Shown: positions 1-6,346 of the stretch, one piece after another
How the letters are laid out: each line of letters opens with the position of its first letter
How positions within the stretch are numbered: the first letter of the stretch is position 1
Assembly: GCA_023451855.1 (NCBI GenBank)
Contig: JAEXXY010000019.1
Span: forward strand, 1-9,897
Origin: Actinomycetes bacterium
GTDB lineage: Bacteria; Actinomycetota; Actinomycetes; Actinomycetales; Dermatophilaceae
Length of the DNA stretch: 9,897 bases
Direction of reading: 5' to 3'
Notes under the pieces: generated by a model
The model's input: only the letters and a program-made list of their open reading frames with translations
Told to the model about the DNA's origin: nothing
The model's database searches: none
Made by a program: the position numbers and the translations under genes

Positions 1-114
1 CGTCAGTGGTACCGCGAAGAGGTTTCCGGAGGGTTACCGGTCCACGATGGGGGACGGAATCTGGACACTGCGTCCACGATCCGGACGCCGTCCGGGCCCT
101 GCGAGGATGGCGCC
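1..114. other. Intergenic region upstream of rsmI
   Basis: No coding region is supported here. All three minus-strand frames lack an ATG or GTG start that stays open to the left edge, and two of them carry stops at 3-5 and 34-36. If the divergent protein mannosyltransferase gene often found next to rsmI in actinobacteria is present, it begins outside the window. The 9-mer GTCCACGAT occurs twice, at 40-48 and 72-80, with starts 32 bp apart (about three helical turns). Each copy includes CACGAT, which loosely resembles an actinobacterial -10 box. A Shine-Dalgarno sequence GAGGA at 103-107 sits 7 nt before the rsmI ATG. Confidence 0.4.
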
Positions 115-945
115 ATGAGCACCGGCACCCTCGTCCTCGCGGCCACCCCCATCGGCGACCCGCGCGACGCCGCCCCCCGCCTCGCGGCCGAGCTCGCCGA
201 CGCCGACGTCGTGGCCGCCGAGGACACCCGGCGTCTCCGGCGCCTGCTCACCGACCTCGACGTCACCCCACGTGGCGCCGTCCTCAGCTACCACGAGCAC
301 AACGAGGCGAGCCGCACGCCGGAGCTCGTCGAGCGGCTCGTCGCGGGCGAGCGCGTCGTCGTCGTCACCGACGCCGGGATGCCCTCGGTCAGCGACCCCG
401 GATACCGCCTCGTCGCCGCGTCGGTCGTGGCCGGCGTCCGCGTCACGTGCGTGCCCGGACCCAGCGCCGTCCTCATGGCGCTCGCGGTCTCGGGCCTGCC
501 CGTCGACCGGTTCTGCTTCGACGGCTTCCTGCCGCGCAAGCCGGGGGAGCGGGCCCGTGCCCTCGCCGAGGTCGCCGACGAGCGGCGGACCATGGTCTTC
601 TTCGAGGCCCCGCACCGCCTCGCCGATGCCCTCGCCTCGATGCGCGACGCGTTCGGCGGCGACCGTCAGGCCGCGGTGTGCCGCGAGCTGACGAAGACCT
701 ACGAGGAGGTCCGACGCGGCAGCCTGGCCGAGCTCGTCGAGTGGGCGGCCGAGGGCGTCAGGGGCGAGATCACCGTCGTCGTCGCCGGCGCGCCGCGCCG
801 CGTCGCCTCGCTCGAGGACGCCGTCGAGCAGGTGCGCCGACGCGTCGGGCAGGGCGAGCGGCTCAAGGACGCGGCCGGCGCCGTGGCCGCGGAGAGCGGC
901 CTGTCGAAGAAGGCGCTCTACGACGCCGCCGTCGCCCGCAGCTGA
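115..945 (+). CDS. rsmI: 16S rRNA (cytidine1402-2'-O)-methyltransferase RsmI
   Basis: RsmI uses S-adenosylmethionine to methylate the 2'-hydroxyl of C1402 in 16S rRNA, in the decoding centre of the small subunit. The 276-residue product has the tetrapyrrole-methylase fold motifs in family order: TPIG (11-14), EDTR (36-39), the TDAGMPSVSDPGYRLV block (85-100), the SAM-site PGPSA (114-118), FEAPHR (163-168), RELTK (190-194) and RGEIT (216-220). Length is close to the usual 270-290 residues. The ATG at 115 is chosen because GAGGA lies 7 nt upstream and the conserved N-terminal strand begins within the first ten residues. The gene stands alone, with its own terminator hairpin 21 nt after the stop. 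Position next to the metG-rpfB-rsmA block matches the order in M. tuberculosis. Nothing is missing or broken. Confidence 0.96.
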   Translation: MSTGTLVLAATPIGDPRDAAPRLAAELADADVVAAEDTRRLRRLLTDLDVTPRGAVLSYHEHNEASRTPELVERLVAGERVVVVTDAGMPSVSDPGYRLVAASVVAGVRVTCVPGPSAVLMALAVSGLPVDRFCFDGFLPRKPGERARALAEVADERRTMVFFEAPHRLADALASMRDAFGGDRQAAVCRELTKTYEEVRRGSLAELVEWAAEGVRGEITVVVAGAPRRVASLEDAVEQVRRRVGQGERLKDAAGAVAAESGLSKKALYDAAVARS

Positions 946-966
946 GGGTGCGGCGGCCCCTCCCCG

Positions 967-996
967 CAGGCCCGGCGAGCGGGCCGGGCCTGTCTT
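967..996 (+). terminator. Hairpin terminator after rsmI
   Basis: A perfect 10-bp stem, CAGGCCCGGC at 967-976 and GCCGGGCCTG at 983-992, encloses the 6-nt loop GAGCGG and is followed by a short TCTT. It starts 21 nt after the rsmI stop codon. The U-tract is weak, which is common in high-GC actinobacteria, so termination is inferred from stem strength and position. Confidence 0.65.
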
Positions 997-1129
997 GGTC
1001 CGCGGACGCGATCGGGTAGGTGAGGAACAGGGCGACGTCACGGGGCGTTGCCGACGACAGTGGCCGACGACGACCGCCGGCCCACCGATGTCTCACCACC
1101 GATGACAGATGACAAGGCAAGGAGCAGGG

Positions 1130-1558
1130 ATGGCTACGATCCGCAACGCGTCCGCGCACTGGGAGGGCTCGCTCATGGAGGGGGCCGGGCAGGTCACCTT
1201 CGAGTCCTCGAACCTCGGGACCCACGAGGTCACGTGGGCCTCGCGTGCCGAGCAGCCGGGCGGTCGCACGAGCCCCGAGGAGCTCATCGCCGCCGCGCAC
1301 TCGACGTGCTTCTCGATGGCCCTGTCGAACGGCCTCGCCAAGGCCGGTACGCCGCCGGAGAGCATCGACACCAAGGCGGCCGTCACCTTCCAGCCCGGCA
1401 CCGGCATCACCGGCATCGTGCTCACGGTGACCGGCAAGGTCCCGGGTCTCACGGCCGCCCAGTTCGAGGAGGCGGCCCAGGCCGCCAAGGAGGGGTGCCC
1501 GGTCAGCCAGGCGCTCAAGGCCGTGCCGATCAGCCTCGAGGTCAGCTTCACCGAGTGA
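1130..1558 (+). CDS. osmC: OsmC family peroxiredoxin
   Basis: OsmC proteins are cytoplasmic thiol peroxidases that reduce organic hydroperoxides and are usually induced by osmotic or oxidative stress. The 142-residue product aligns by eye along its whole length with E. coli OsmC (143 aa), including an AHWEG motif near the start, SPEELIAAAHSTCFSMAL (48-65) and EGCPVSQALKA (121-131). The two redox cysteines are present at Cys60 and Cys123. This is the OsmC rather than the Ohr subgroup, judged by those motifs. The ATG at 1130 is preferred over the in-frame ATG at 1109, because AAGGAG (1119-1124) lies 5 nt before it and the family N-terminus begins there. The gene converges on the AHSA1-domain gene at 1655. 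No convincing promoter was found in 997-1129, although a 10-bp palindrome GTCCGCGGAC lies at 998-1007 and CCACCGATG is repeated at 1082-1090 and 1096-1104. Confidence 0.95.
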   Translation: MATIRNASAHWEGSLMEGAGQVTFESSNLGTHEVTWASRAEQPGGRTSPEELIAAAHSTCFSMALSNGLAKAGTPPESIDTKAAVTFQPGTGITGIVLTVTGKVPGLTAAQFEEAAQAAKEGCPVSQALKAVPISLEVSFTE

Positions 1559-1591
1559 CGCGTCGGCTGCGGCCGACCATGCTGAACCGCG

Positions 1592-1628
1592 CGAACCGGC
1601 GCCCATCTGGACAGAGGGCGCCGGTTCG
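1592..1628. terminator. Convergent (possibly bidirectional) terminator hairpin
   Basis: A perfect 13-bp stem (1592-1604 with 1616-1628) encloses an 11-nt loop between the stops of the convergent osmC and AHSA1-domain genes. A smaller hairpin, GTCGGC at 1562-1567 with GCCGAC at 1572-1577, comes immediately after the osmC stop. A TTTT lies at 1644-1647, too far from the stem to act as its U-tract. A symmetrical stem between two converging genes is best read as a two-way terminator. That role is inferred. Confidence 0.6.
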
Positions 1629-1654
1629 TCGGTGTCACAAGGCTTTTCGGCGCG

Positions 1655-2086
1655 TCAGCTGCTCTCGGCGGTCGACTTGAGACCCTCGAGCATCGACTGC
1701 CAGTTCTGCGAGAACTGCTCGGCCTGCTCGGCGGAGTCGTTGCCGTCCTGCTCGAGCACCACGGTCGTCGGGCCGTCGCCCTCACCTTCGAGGGTGTAGG
1801 TGACCGTGTGGTAGTTCTCCGGCCGGTCCGCCTGGCCCATGAGCGGGCTGTAGTGCGTCACGGAGAGCCGCCGTGGCTCGTCGACCTCGAGCACCTCTCC
1901 CTTGTCCTCGTAGGGCCGGCCGTGGATCTCGCCCGCCCACGTGATGGGCCCGCCCACCGACCAGTCGGTCGTCAGGGTCGTGCCGACCATCCACTCCTTG
2001 ACCCGCTCCGGGTCGGTCAGGGTCTTCCACGTCCGCTCGGGGGACGCGTCGACCGCCACCTGCGCCTTTGCCACGTGTCCAGTCAT
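1655..2086 (-). CDS. SRPBCC/AHSA1 domain protein
   Basis: This is a 143-residue protein of the START-like SRPBCC superfamily, AHSA1 (Aha1 C-terminal-like) group. These proteins form a helix-grip fold with a deep hydrophobic cavity, and the ligand or partner of most bacterial members is unknown. The family pattern is visible: a first beta-strand, then ASPERTWKTLTDPERVKEWM (14-33), then the beta-rich middle with GGPITWAG (45-52), an EVLEVDEPRRL strand (64-74) and the long C-terminal helix (about 116-140). No catalytic residues can be assigned. The ATG at 2086 is the only in-frame ATG near the start, but GGAGG ends only one base before it, too close for a normal Shine-Dalgarno sequence. The GTG at codon 5 is a possible alternative. 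The gene is divergent from metG and convergent with osmC. A link to stress response is suggested only by that neighbour. Confidence 0.9.
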   Translation of the reverse strand: MTGHVAKAQVAVDASPERTWKTLTDPERVKEWMVGTTLTTDWSVGGPITWAGEIHGRPYEDKGEVLEVDEPRRLSVTHYSPLMGQADRPENYHTVTYTLEGEGDGPTTVVLEQDGNDSAEQAEQFSQNWQSMLEGLKSTAESS

Positions 2087-2092
2087 GCCTCC

Positions 2093-2098
2093 GTCATA
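2093..2098 (-). promoter_or_regulatory. Possible -10 box of the AHSA1-domain gene
   Basis: Read on the minus strand, TATGAC ends 6 nt before the ATG at 2086. It matches the -10 consensus at T1, A2, T3 and A5 but ends in C rather than the usual T. If used, transcription would start at or near the start codon, which would explain the unusable Shine-Dalgarno spacing. No clear -35 box is seen. Weak evidence. Confidence 0.3.
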
Positions 2099-2209
2099 CC
2101 CGCCCGGGGCCGGACCGCCTTGAAGGTTCCCGACACCGTCGTGACCGTCGGGCGGGCCACCCGACGCGGGGCCGCGGGAACTCGTGCGCGCCCGCGTCCG
2201 GCGGGTGCC

Positions 2210-2215
2210 TAGGAT
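2210..2215 (+). promoter_or_regulatory. Predicted -10 box (TAGGAT) for leaderless metG
   Basis: TAGGAT fits the actinobacterial housekeeping -10 pattern (TANNNT; TAGRRT in Streptomyces) and lies 7 nt upstream of the metG ATG. That puts the expected transcription start at the ATG itself. No strong Shine-Dalgarno sequence is present; AGGA inside the hexamer is the only candidate. No -35 match was found at 16-19 bp spacing. Confidence 0.5.
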
Positions 2216-2222
2216 TCACCGC

Positions 2223-4043
2223 ATGAGTCATGTCCTGTCTGCCGTCGCCTGGCCGTACACCAACGGCCCGCGCCACATCGGCCACGTGGCCGGTTTCGGC
2301 GTGCCCTCCGACGTCTTCAGCAGGTACATGCGGATGGCGGGCCACGAGGTCCTCATGGTCTCGGGCACCGACGAGCACGGCACACCGATCCTCGTCCTCG
2401 CCGAGGAGGAGGGCCTGACGCCGCAGGAGCTCGTCGACAAGTACAACGCCGTCATCGCCCAGGACCTCACCGACCTCGGCCTGTCCTATGACCTGTTCAC
2501 CCGCACCACGACGCGAAACCACTACGCCGTCGTGCAGGAGATGTTCCGCCAGGTCCACGCCAACGGCTACATGATCGAGCAGACGACGAAGGGCGCGATC
2601 AGCCCCTCGACCGGCCGCACCCTGCCCGACCGCTACATCGAGGGCACCTGCCCGATCTGCGGTTTCCCCGACGCGCGCGGCGACCAGTGCGACAACTGCG
2701 GCAACCAGCTCGACGCCGACGAGCTCATCGACCCGCGCAGCAAGATCAACGGCGAGACCCCCGAGTTCGTCGAGACCCAGCACTTCTTCCTCGACCTGCC
2801 GGCGCTCGCCGACGCCCTCGCGCAGTGGCTCGACGAGCGTGAGGCCTCCGGGCGCTGGCGCCCCAACGTCATCAAGTTCAGCAAGAACCTCCTCAAGGAC
2901 GTCCGCCCGCGCGCCATGACGCGCGACATCGACTGGGGCATCCCGGTGCCGCTGCCGGGCTGGGAGGACAACCCGAACAAGCGCCTCTACGTGTGGTTCG
3001 ACGCCGTCATCGGCTACCTCTCGGCCTCGATCGAGTGGGCCCGCCGGCTCGGGCCCGGACAGGAGGAGCGCTGGCGCGACTGGTGGAACGACCCCGAGGC
3101 TCTGTCGTACTACTTCCAGGGCAAGGACAACATCACCTTCCACAGCCAGATCTGGCCGGCCGAGCTGCTCGGCTACGCCGGCAAGGGCGACAAGGGCGGC
3201 ACCCCCGGGCCGTACGGCGTGCTCGACCTGCCCACCGAGGTCGTCGCGAGCGAGTACCTCACCCTCGAGGGCAGGCAGTTCTCGACGAGCCGCAAGCACG
3301 TCATCTACGTCCAGGACATCGTCGCCCGCTACGGACCCGACCCGATCCGCTACTTCATCTGCGCGGCGGGCCCCGAGAACCAGGACGCCGACTTCAGCTG
3401 GGCCGAGTTCGTCCAGCGCAACAACAGTGAGCTCGTCGCCGGCTGGGGCAACCTCGTCAACCGCACCGCGGCGATGATCGCCAAGAGCTTCGGGCAGATC
3501 CCCGAGCCGGGCCCGCTCGAGCCGGTCGACGAAGAGCTGCTCGCGGCCGTCCGCGGCGGGTTCGCCACCGTCGGAGCCTCGCTCGAGCGGCACCGCCAGA
3601 AGGCCGCGCTCGCCGAGGTGATGCGTCTGGTGGGTGAGGCCAACGCGTACGTCTCGCGCACCGAGCCGTTCAAGCTCAAGGGCGAGGACGAGCGGGAGCG
3701 GCTCGCGACCGTGCTGCACACGCTCGTGCAGGCGGTGAGCGACCTCAACACGCTCATCTCCCCGTTCCTGCCGCACGCCGCCAACCGCGTCCACGCCGTG
3801 CTCGGGGGCGCCGGCAACTTCATGCCGATGCCGCGGCTCGAGGTGGTCGAGGACCTCGACGACGACAGCCGCTCCTACCCCGTCATCACGGGGGAGTACT
3901 CGGCCACGCCGCGCTGGGAGTCGCGCCCGGTCGTCGTGGGCACGCCGATCGCCAAGCCGACCGGCGTCTTCGTCAAGCTGGACCCTGAGGCCGTCATCGA
4001 GGCCGAGCGCGGGCGCCTCGGCGGTACCACCCCCGACGCATGA
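2223..4043 (+). CDS. metG: Methionyl-tRNA synthetase
   Basis: MetG charges tRNA-Met with methionine, using ATP, in the cytoplasm. It is a 606-residue class I synthetase. The HIGH motif is exact at 18-21, preceded by WPYTNGP (10-16). GTDEHGTPI follows, then a zinc knuckle with cysteines 143, 146, 156 and 159 (C-x2-C-x9-C-x2-C), a WFDAVIGYLSAS methionine-pocket segment, and the anticodon-binding helical domain with NNSELVAGWGNLVNR. The KMSKS loop is replaced by QFSTS at 352-356, followed by RKH, so both lysines are gone. No C-terminal EMAP-like tRNA-binding domain is present. The ATG at 2223 is chosen because the family N-terminus begins there and TAGGAT sits 7 nt upstream; earlier in-frame starts would add unconserved Arg-rich sequence. 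The stop overlaps the tatD start, so the two are probably translationally coupled. Confidence 0.97.
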   Translation: MSHVLSAVAWPYTNGPRHIGHVAGFGVPSDVFSRYMRMAGHEVLMVSGTDEHGTPILVLAEEEGLTPQELVDKYNAVIAQDLTDLGLSYDLFTRTTTRNHYAVVQEMFRQVHANGYMIEQTTKGAISPSTGRTLPDRYIEGTCPICGFPDARGDQCDNCGNQLDADELIDPRSKINGETPEFVETQHFFLDLPALADALAQWLDEREASGRWRPNVIKFSKNLLKDVRPRAMTRDIDWGIPVPLPGWEDNPNKRLYVWFDAVIGYLSASIEWARRLGPGQEERWRDWWNDPEALSYYFQGKDNITFHSQIWPAELLGYAGKGDKGGTPGPYGVLDLPTEVVASEYLTLEGRQFSTSRKHVIYVQDIVARYGPDPIRYFICAAGPENQDADFSWAEFVQRNNSELVAGWGNLVNRTAAMIAKSFGQIPEPGPLEPVDEELLAAVRGGFATVGASLERHRQKAALAEVMRLVGEANAYVSRTEPFKLKGEDERERLATVLHTLVQAVSDLNTLISPFLPHAANRVHAVLGGAGNFMPMPRLEVVEDLDDDSRSYPVITGEYSATPRWESRPVVVGTPIAKPTGVFVKLDPEAVIEAERGRLGGTTPDA

Positions 4044-4939
4044 GCCCGCACTCCTCGGGGCACCGCGGCCTGCCGGACCGGCCCGACCCGCTGCCGATCG
4101 ACGTCGTCGACAACCACGTCCACCTCGACATCACGCGCGAGGGCGACGAGCCGTTCGACGTCGCAGAGGCGATCGCCCGGGCCCGGCAGGTCGGCGTGAC
4201 CCGGATGGTGCAGGTCGGCTGCGACCTCGAGGGCATCGCGTTCACCATCGACGCCATCGACCGCTTTCCCGAGTTGCTCGGCGGAATCGCCTTGCACCCC
4301 AACGAGGTTCCCCGTCTTGCAGCCGCAGGTCGACTCGAGGAGGCGTACGCAGAGGTCGAGCGGCTCGCCACGCACGAGCGCGTCCGCGTCGTCGGCGAGA
4401 CCGGCCTCGACTACTTCCGCACCGGGCCCGAGGGTGTCGCGGTGCAGCAGGACGGCTTCCGCTGGCACATCGACCTCGCCAAGCGCACCGGCCGGGCCCT
4501 GCAGATCCACGACCGCGACGCCCACGACGACGTCCTGCGGATCCTCGAGGAGGAGGGCGCGCCCGAGCGCACCGTGCTGCACTGCTTCTCCGGCGACGCC
4601 ACGATGGCCCAGCGCTGCGTCGAGCGCGGCTACCTCCTCTCCTTCGCCGGCACCGTGACCTTCAAGAACGCCCGCGGGCTGCGCGACGCGCTCACCGCCA
4701 CGCCCCTGGACCACCTCCTCGTCGAGACCGACGCGCCCTACCTCGCCCCGAGCCCGCACCGGGGGGCGACCAACGCGTCCTACCTCGTGCCGGTGACCCT
4801 GCGGGCCATGGCCGGCGTGCTCAACGTCGACGTGCCGACGCTGTGCCGGGCGGTGTCCGAGAACAGCGAGCGGGTCTACGGATCGTGGGCCCGCGGCGCC
4901 GTCGACGAGGCCTCGGCCAAAACGGGGCAGAACGCCTAG
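4040..4939 (+). CDS. tatD: TatD family metal-dependent hydrolase (DNase)
   Basis: TatD proteins are TIM-barrel amidohydrolase-superfamily enzymes with metal-dependent 3'-5' nuclease activity, linked to DNA repair or turnover; the bacterial physiological role is not fully settled. The 299-residue product keeps the full metal site: His26 and His28 in DNHVHLD, Glu120 in GETGLDY, His157 in QIHDRDAHDD, His181 in LHCFSGD and Asp231 in ETDAPYLAPSP. About 23 residues precede the first strand, somewhat more than in E. coli TatD. The start overlaps the metG stop by four bases (ATGA), and no separate Shine-Dalgarno sequence is evident, so expression is probably coupled to metG. Codons 76-104 are enriched in A/T-ending and rare codons relative to the rest of the gene. 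A tatD gene directly before rpfB is conserved in actinobacteria. Confidence 0.95.
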   Translation: MSPHSSGHRGLPDRPDPLPIDVVDNHVHLDITREGDEPFDVAEAIARARQVGVTRMVQVGCDLEGIAFTIDAIDRFPELLGGIALHPNEVPRLAAAGRLEEAYAEVERLATHERVRVVGETGLDYFRTGPEGVAVQQDGFRWHIDLAKRTGRALQIHDRDAHDDVLRILEEEGAPERTVLHCFSGDATMAQRCVERGYLLSFAGTVTFKNARGLRDALTATPLDHLLVETDAPYLAPSPHRGATNASYLVPVTLRAMAGVLNVDVPTLCRAVSENSERVYGSWARGAVDEASAKTGQNA

Positions 4940-4978
4940 CGCACCCCACGACGAACCGCTCGGCGACTGGCTGCGTCG

Positions 4979-5018
4979 TTACCGAAACTTGACCTGACGG
5001 CCCCTCGTCGGTCAGTGT
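4979..5018 (+). promoter_or_regulatory. Predicted rpfB promoter with possible MtrA-type direct repeat
   Basis: TTGACC at 4989-4994 matches the -35 consensus TTGACN, and CAGTGT at 5013-5018 lies 18 bp downstream as a fair -10 (A2 and T6 kept). Transcription would start near 5025. TTACC at 4979-4983 and TGACC at 4990-4994 form an imperfect direct repeat with an 11-bp period that overlaps the -35 box. MtrA is reported to control M. tuberculosis rpfB; that this repeat is its site is inference. Confidence 0.45.
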
Positions 5019-5024
5019 GGACGA

Positions 5025-5125
5025 CTGTTGGCCGGCTGCAGCCCCGCATCGACCTCGTCCCGACGACGTGAAGAGGACCATTTCGAGAGCGCGTTGCACC
5101 CGGGTCGTTCGACGTTCGGAGTGTT
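5025..5125 (+). other. rpfB 5' leader
   Basis: About 100 nt separate the predicted transcription start from the rpfB start codon. The stretch holds a 10-bp palindrome GGCTGCAGCC (5034-5043), a small CGTC/GACG hairpin (5056-5059 with 5065-5068) and an orphan purine-rich AAGAGGA (5071-5077) that precedes no usable start in the rpfB frame. An in-frame TGA at 5069-5071 shows that rpfB cannot begin further upstream. An RNA switch has been reported before M. tuberculosis rpfB. I cannot identify a riboswitch family or a clear terminator/anti-terminator pair here. Confidence 0.3.
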
Positions 5126-6253
5126 TTGGTTTCGCGCAATCTCAAGGTCCTCGCCGTTGCCGGCGCCGCCGTCGTCCTCACCGGTGGTGCGGTCGGAGCG
5201 GCCCAGCTCGACAAGTCCGTGACCCTCTCGGTCGACGGAAAGACCTCTTCAGCCCACGTGTTCGGCAGCACCGTCGGTGACCTCCTCGACTCCGAGGGGA
5301 TCACCACCAAGCCCGGCGACGTCGTCGTCCCCGCCGCCGACACCCCGCTGACCGACGGAGAGTCGGTCACCGTCCGCTACAGCCGCCTGCTGAACCTCAC
5401 CATCGACGGCAAGCAGCGCCAGATCCGCACCACCGAGAACACGGTCGACGGTGCACTGCTCGCCCTCGGCGTCCGCAGCGACGGCGCCCGCATCTCGGTG
5501 TCGCGCTCGCAGACGATCGGCCGCCAGGGCCTGTCCCTGACGATCGTCACGCCGAAGGCCGTCACGGTCACGGCCGACGGTCACACCACGAAGAAGACCG
5601 TCGCCGCCGCCACGGTCGGCGAGGCCCTCAAGCAGCTCGGCGTCAACCTCGGCAAGGCCGACCGCGTCACGCCGTCCGCGACGTCGCTGCTGACCCCCGG
5701 CGCGAAGGTCCGGGTCCAGCGCGTCCAGCAGAAGTCGGCCACCGTCACCGAGGCCATCGCCCACGGCACGACGAAGAAGAAGTCCTCGGACCTCTACACC
5801 GACCAGACCAAGGTCTCGCGGGCCGGCAGCGACGGCACCCGCGTCGTCACCGTGCAGCGCACCATCATCGACGGCAAGGTCGTCGCGACCAAGCGGCTGT
5901 CCTCGAAGGTCACCAAGGCCCCCGTCGACCGCATCCTGCTCGTCGGCACGAAGTCGCGCCCCGCGGCATCCACCGGTGGCGGCGGCTCGACCAGCCGCTC
6001 GGGCGGCTCGATCAACCTGGCCCGCGCCGCGATGTGGGACTCGATCGCCCAGTGCGAGTCGAGCGGCAACTGGCACATCAACACCGGCAACGGCTACTAC
6101 GGCGGTCTGCAGTTCCTGACCTCCACGTGGCTGGCCTACGGCGGCGGCGACTTCGCCTCCCGCGCCGACCTCGCCTCGCGCGAGCAGCAGATCACGGTCG
6201 CCAACCGCGTGTACGCCGACAACGGCACCTCGCAGTGGCAGTGCAAGGCCTGA
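5126..6253 (+). CDS. rpfB: Resuscitation-promoting factor RpfB (DUF348-G5-Rpf)
   Basis: RpfB is a secreted or surface muralytic enzyme with a lysozyme/transglycosylase fold that cleaves peptidoglycan and promotes regrowth of dormant cells. The 375-residue protein has a short basic N-terminus and a hydrophobic segment (7-26, signal peptide or anchor), three DUF348 repeats (about 33-86, 90-142, 145-200), a G5 domain (about 203-275), a Gly/Ser linker (about 282-296) and the Rpf catalytic domain (297-375). Glu311 in QCESSGNW matches the catalytic Glu of M. tuberculosis RpfB. Cys310 and Cys373 match its disulfide pair. No lipobox cysteine follows the hydrophobic segment. The start is UUG at 5126, the only canonical start between the in-frame stop at 5069 and the signal sequence, with GGAG at 5118-5121 four bases upstream. 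The gene is flanked by its own promoter and a strong hairpin, so it is probably monocistronic. Confidence 0.95.
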   Translation: MVSRNLKVLAVAGAAVVLTGGAVGAAQLDKSVTLSVDGKTSSAHVFGSTVGDLLDSEGITTKPGDVVVPAADTPLTDGESVTVRYSRLLNLTIDGKQRQIRTTENTVDGALLALGVRSDGARISVSRSQTIGRQGLSLTIVTPKAVTVTADGHTTKKTVAAATVGEALKQLGVNLGKADRVTPSATSLLTPGAKVRVQRVQQKSATVTEAIAHGTTKKKSSDLYTDQTKVSRAGSDGTRVVTVQRTIIDGKVVATKRLSSKVTKAPVDRILLVGTKSRPAASTGGGGSTSRSGGSINLARAAMWDSIAQCESSGNWHINTGNGYYGGLQFLTSTWLAYGGGDFASRADLASREQQITVANRVYADNGTSQWQCKA

Positions 6254-6278
6254 GCTGACCCGCCCGCCCGTTGCACGA

Positions 6279-6318
6279 CGGACGCCCACCCGACCTTCCC
6301 AGGTCGGGTGGGCGTCCG
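6279..6318 (+). terminator. Strong 17-bp hairpin terminator after rpfB
   Basis: A perfect 17-bp stem (6279-6295 with 6302-6318) closes on the loop TTCCCA, 25 nt after the rpfB stop. The outer T-A of the loop could add one more pair. Almost all pairs are G-C and no U-tract follows. Because stem and complement are symmetrical it could also act on antisense transcripts. The right arm ends 22 bp before the TAGGGT of rsmA. Confidence 0.75.
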
Positions 6319-6340
6319 CGTTCCCGGGTCCTGCGGGCCA

Positions 6341-6346
6341 TAGGGT
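6341..6346 (+). promoter_or_regulatory. Predicted -10 box (TAGGGT) for rsmA
   Basis: TAGGGT lies 7 nt before the rsmA ATG, so transcription would begin at the start codon. GAGG at 6347-6350 is only 3 nt from the ATG, too near to serve as a normal Shine-Dalgarno sequence. No good -35 box is seen upstream. Confidence 0.5.

Noticed and set aside
6..1041. Long Arg-rich frames over rsmI on both strands, including one that reads into 946-1041
   Set aside because: The Arg/Gly/Ala content is a product of GC bias. The intact rsmI in the other frame explains the region.
2087..2222. T-box or SAM-type riboswitch before metG
   Set aside because: The likely start of transcription is at the ATG, only 136 bp separate the divergent genes, and no T-box or SAM-aptamer motif is seen.
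2094..3794. 566-codon open frame on the minus strand opposite metG
   Set aside because: It lies wholly antisense to a complete metG and has a repetitive Val/Leu/Ala/Arg/Asp composition typical of GC-rich antisense frames, with no recognisable domain.
4940..4988. Terminator after tatD from ACGACG (4948-4953) and CGTCGT (4974-4979)
   Set aside because: A 6-bp stem with a 20-nt loop and no U-tract is too weak to call.
5017..5280. Alternative plus-strand frames starting at 5017 and 5028 in the rpfB leader, as possible leader peptides
   Set aside because: They run far into rpfB in the wrong frame, start with GTG or TTG without a good ribosome site, and show no domain or signal.
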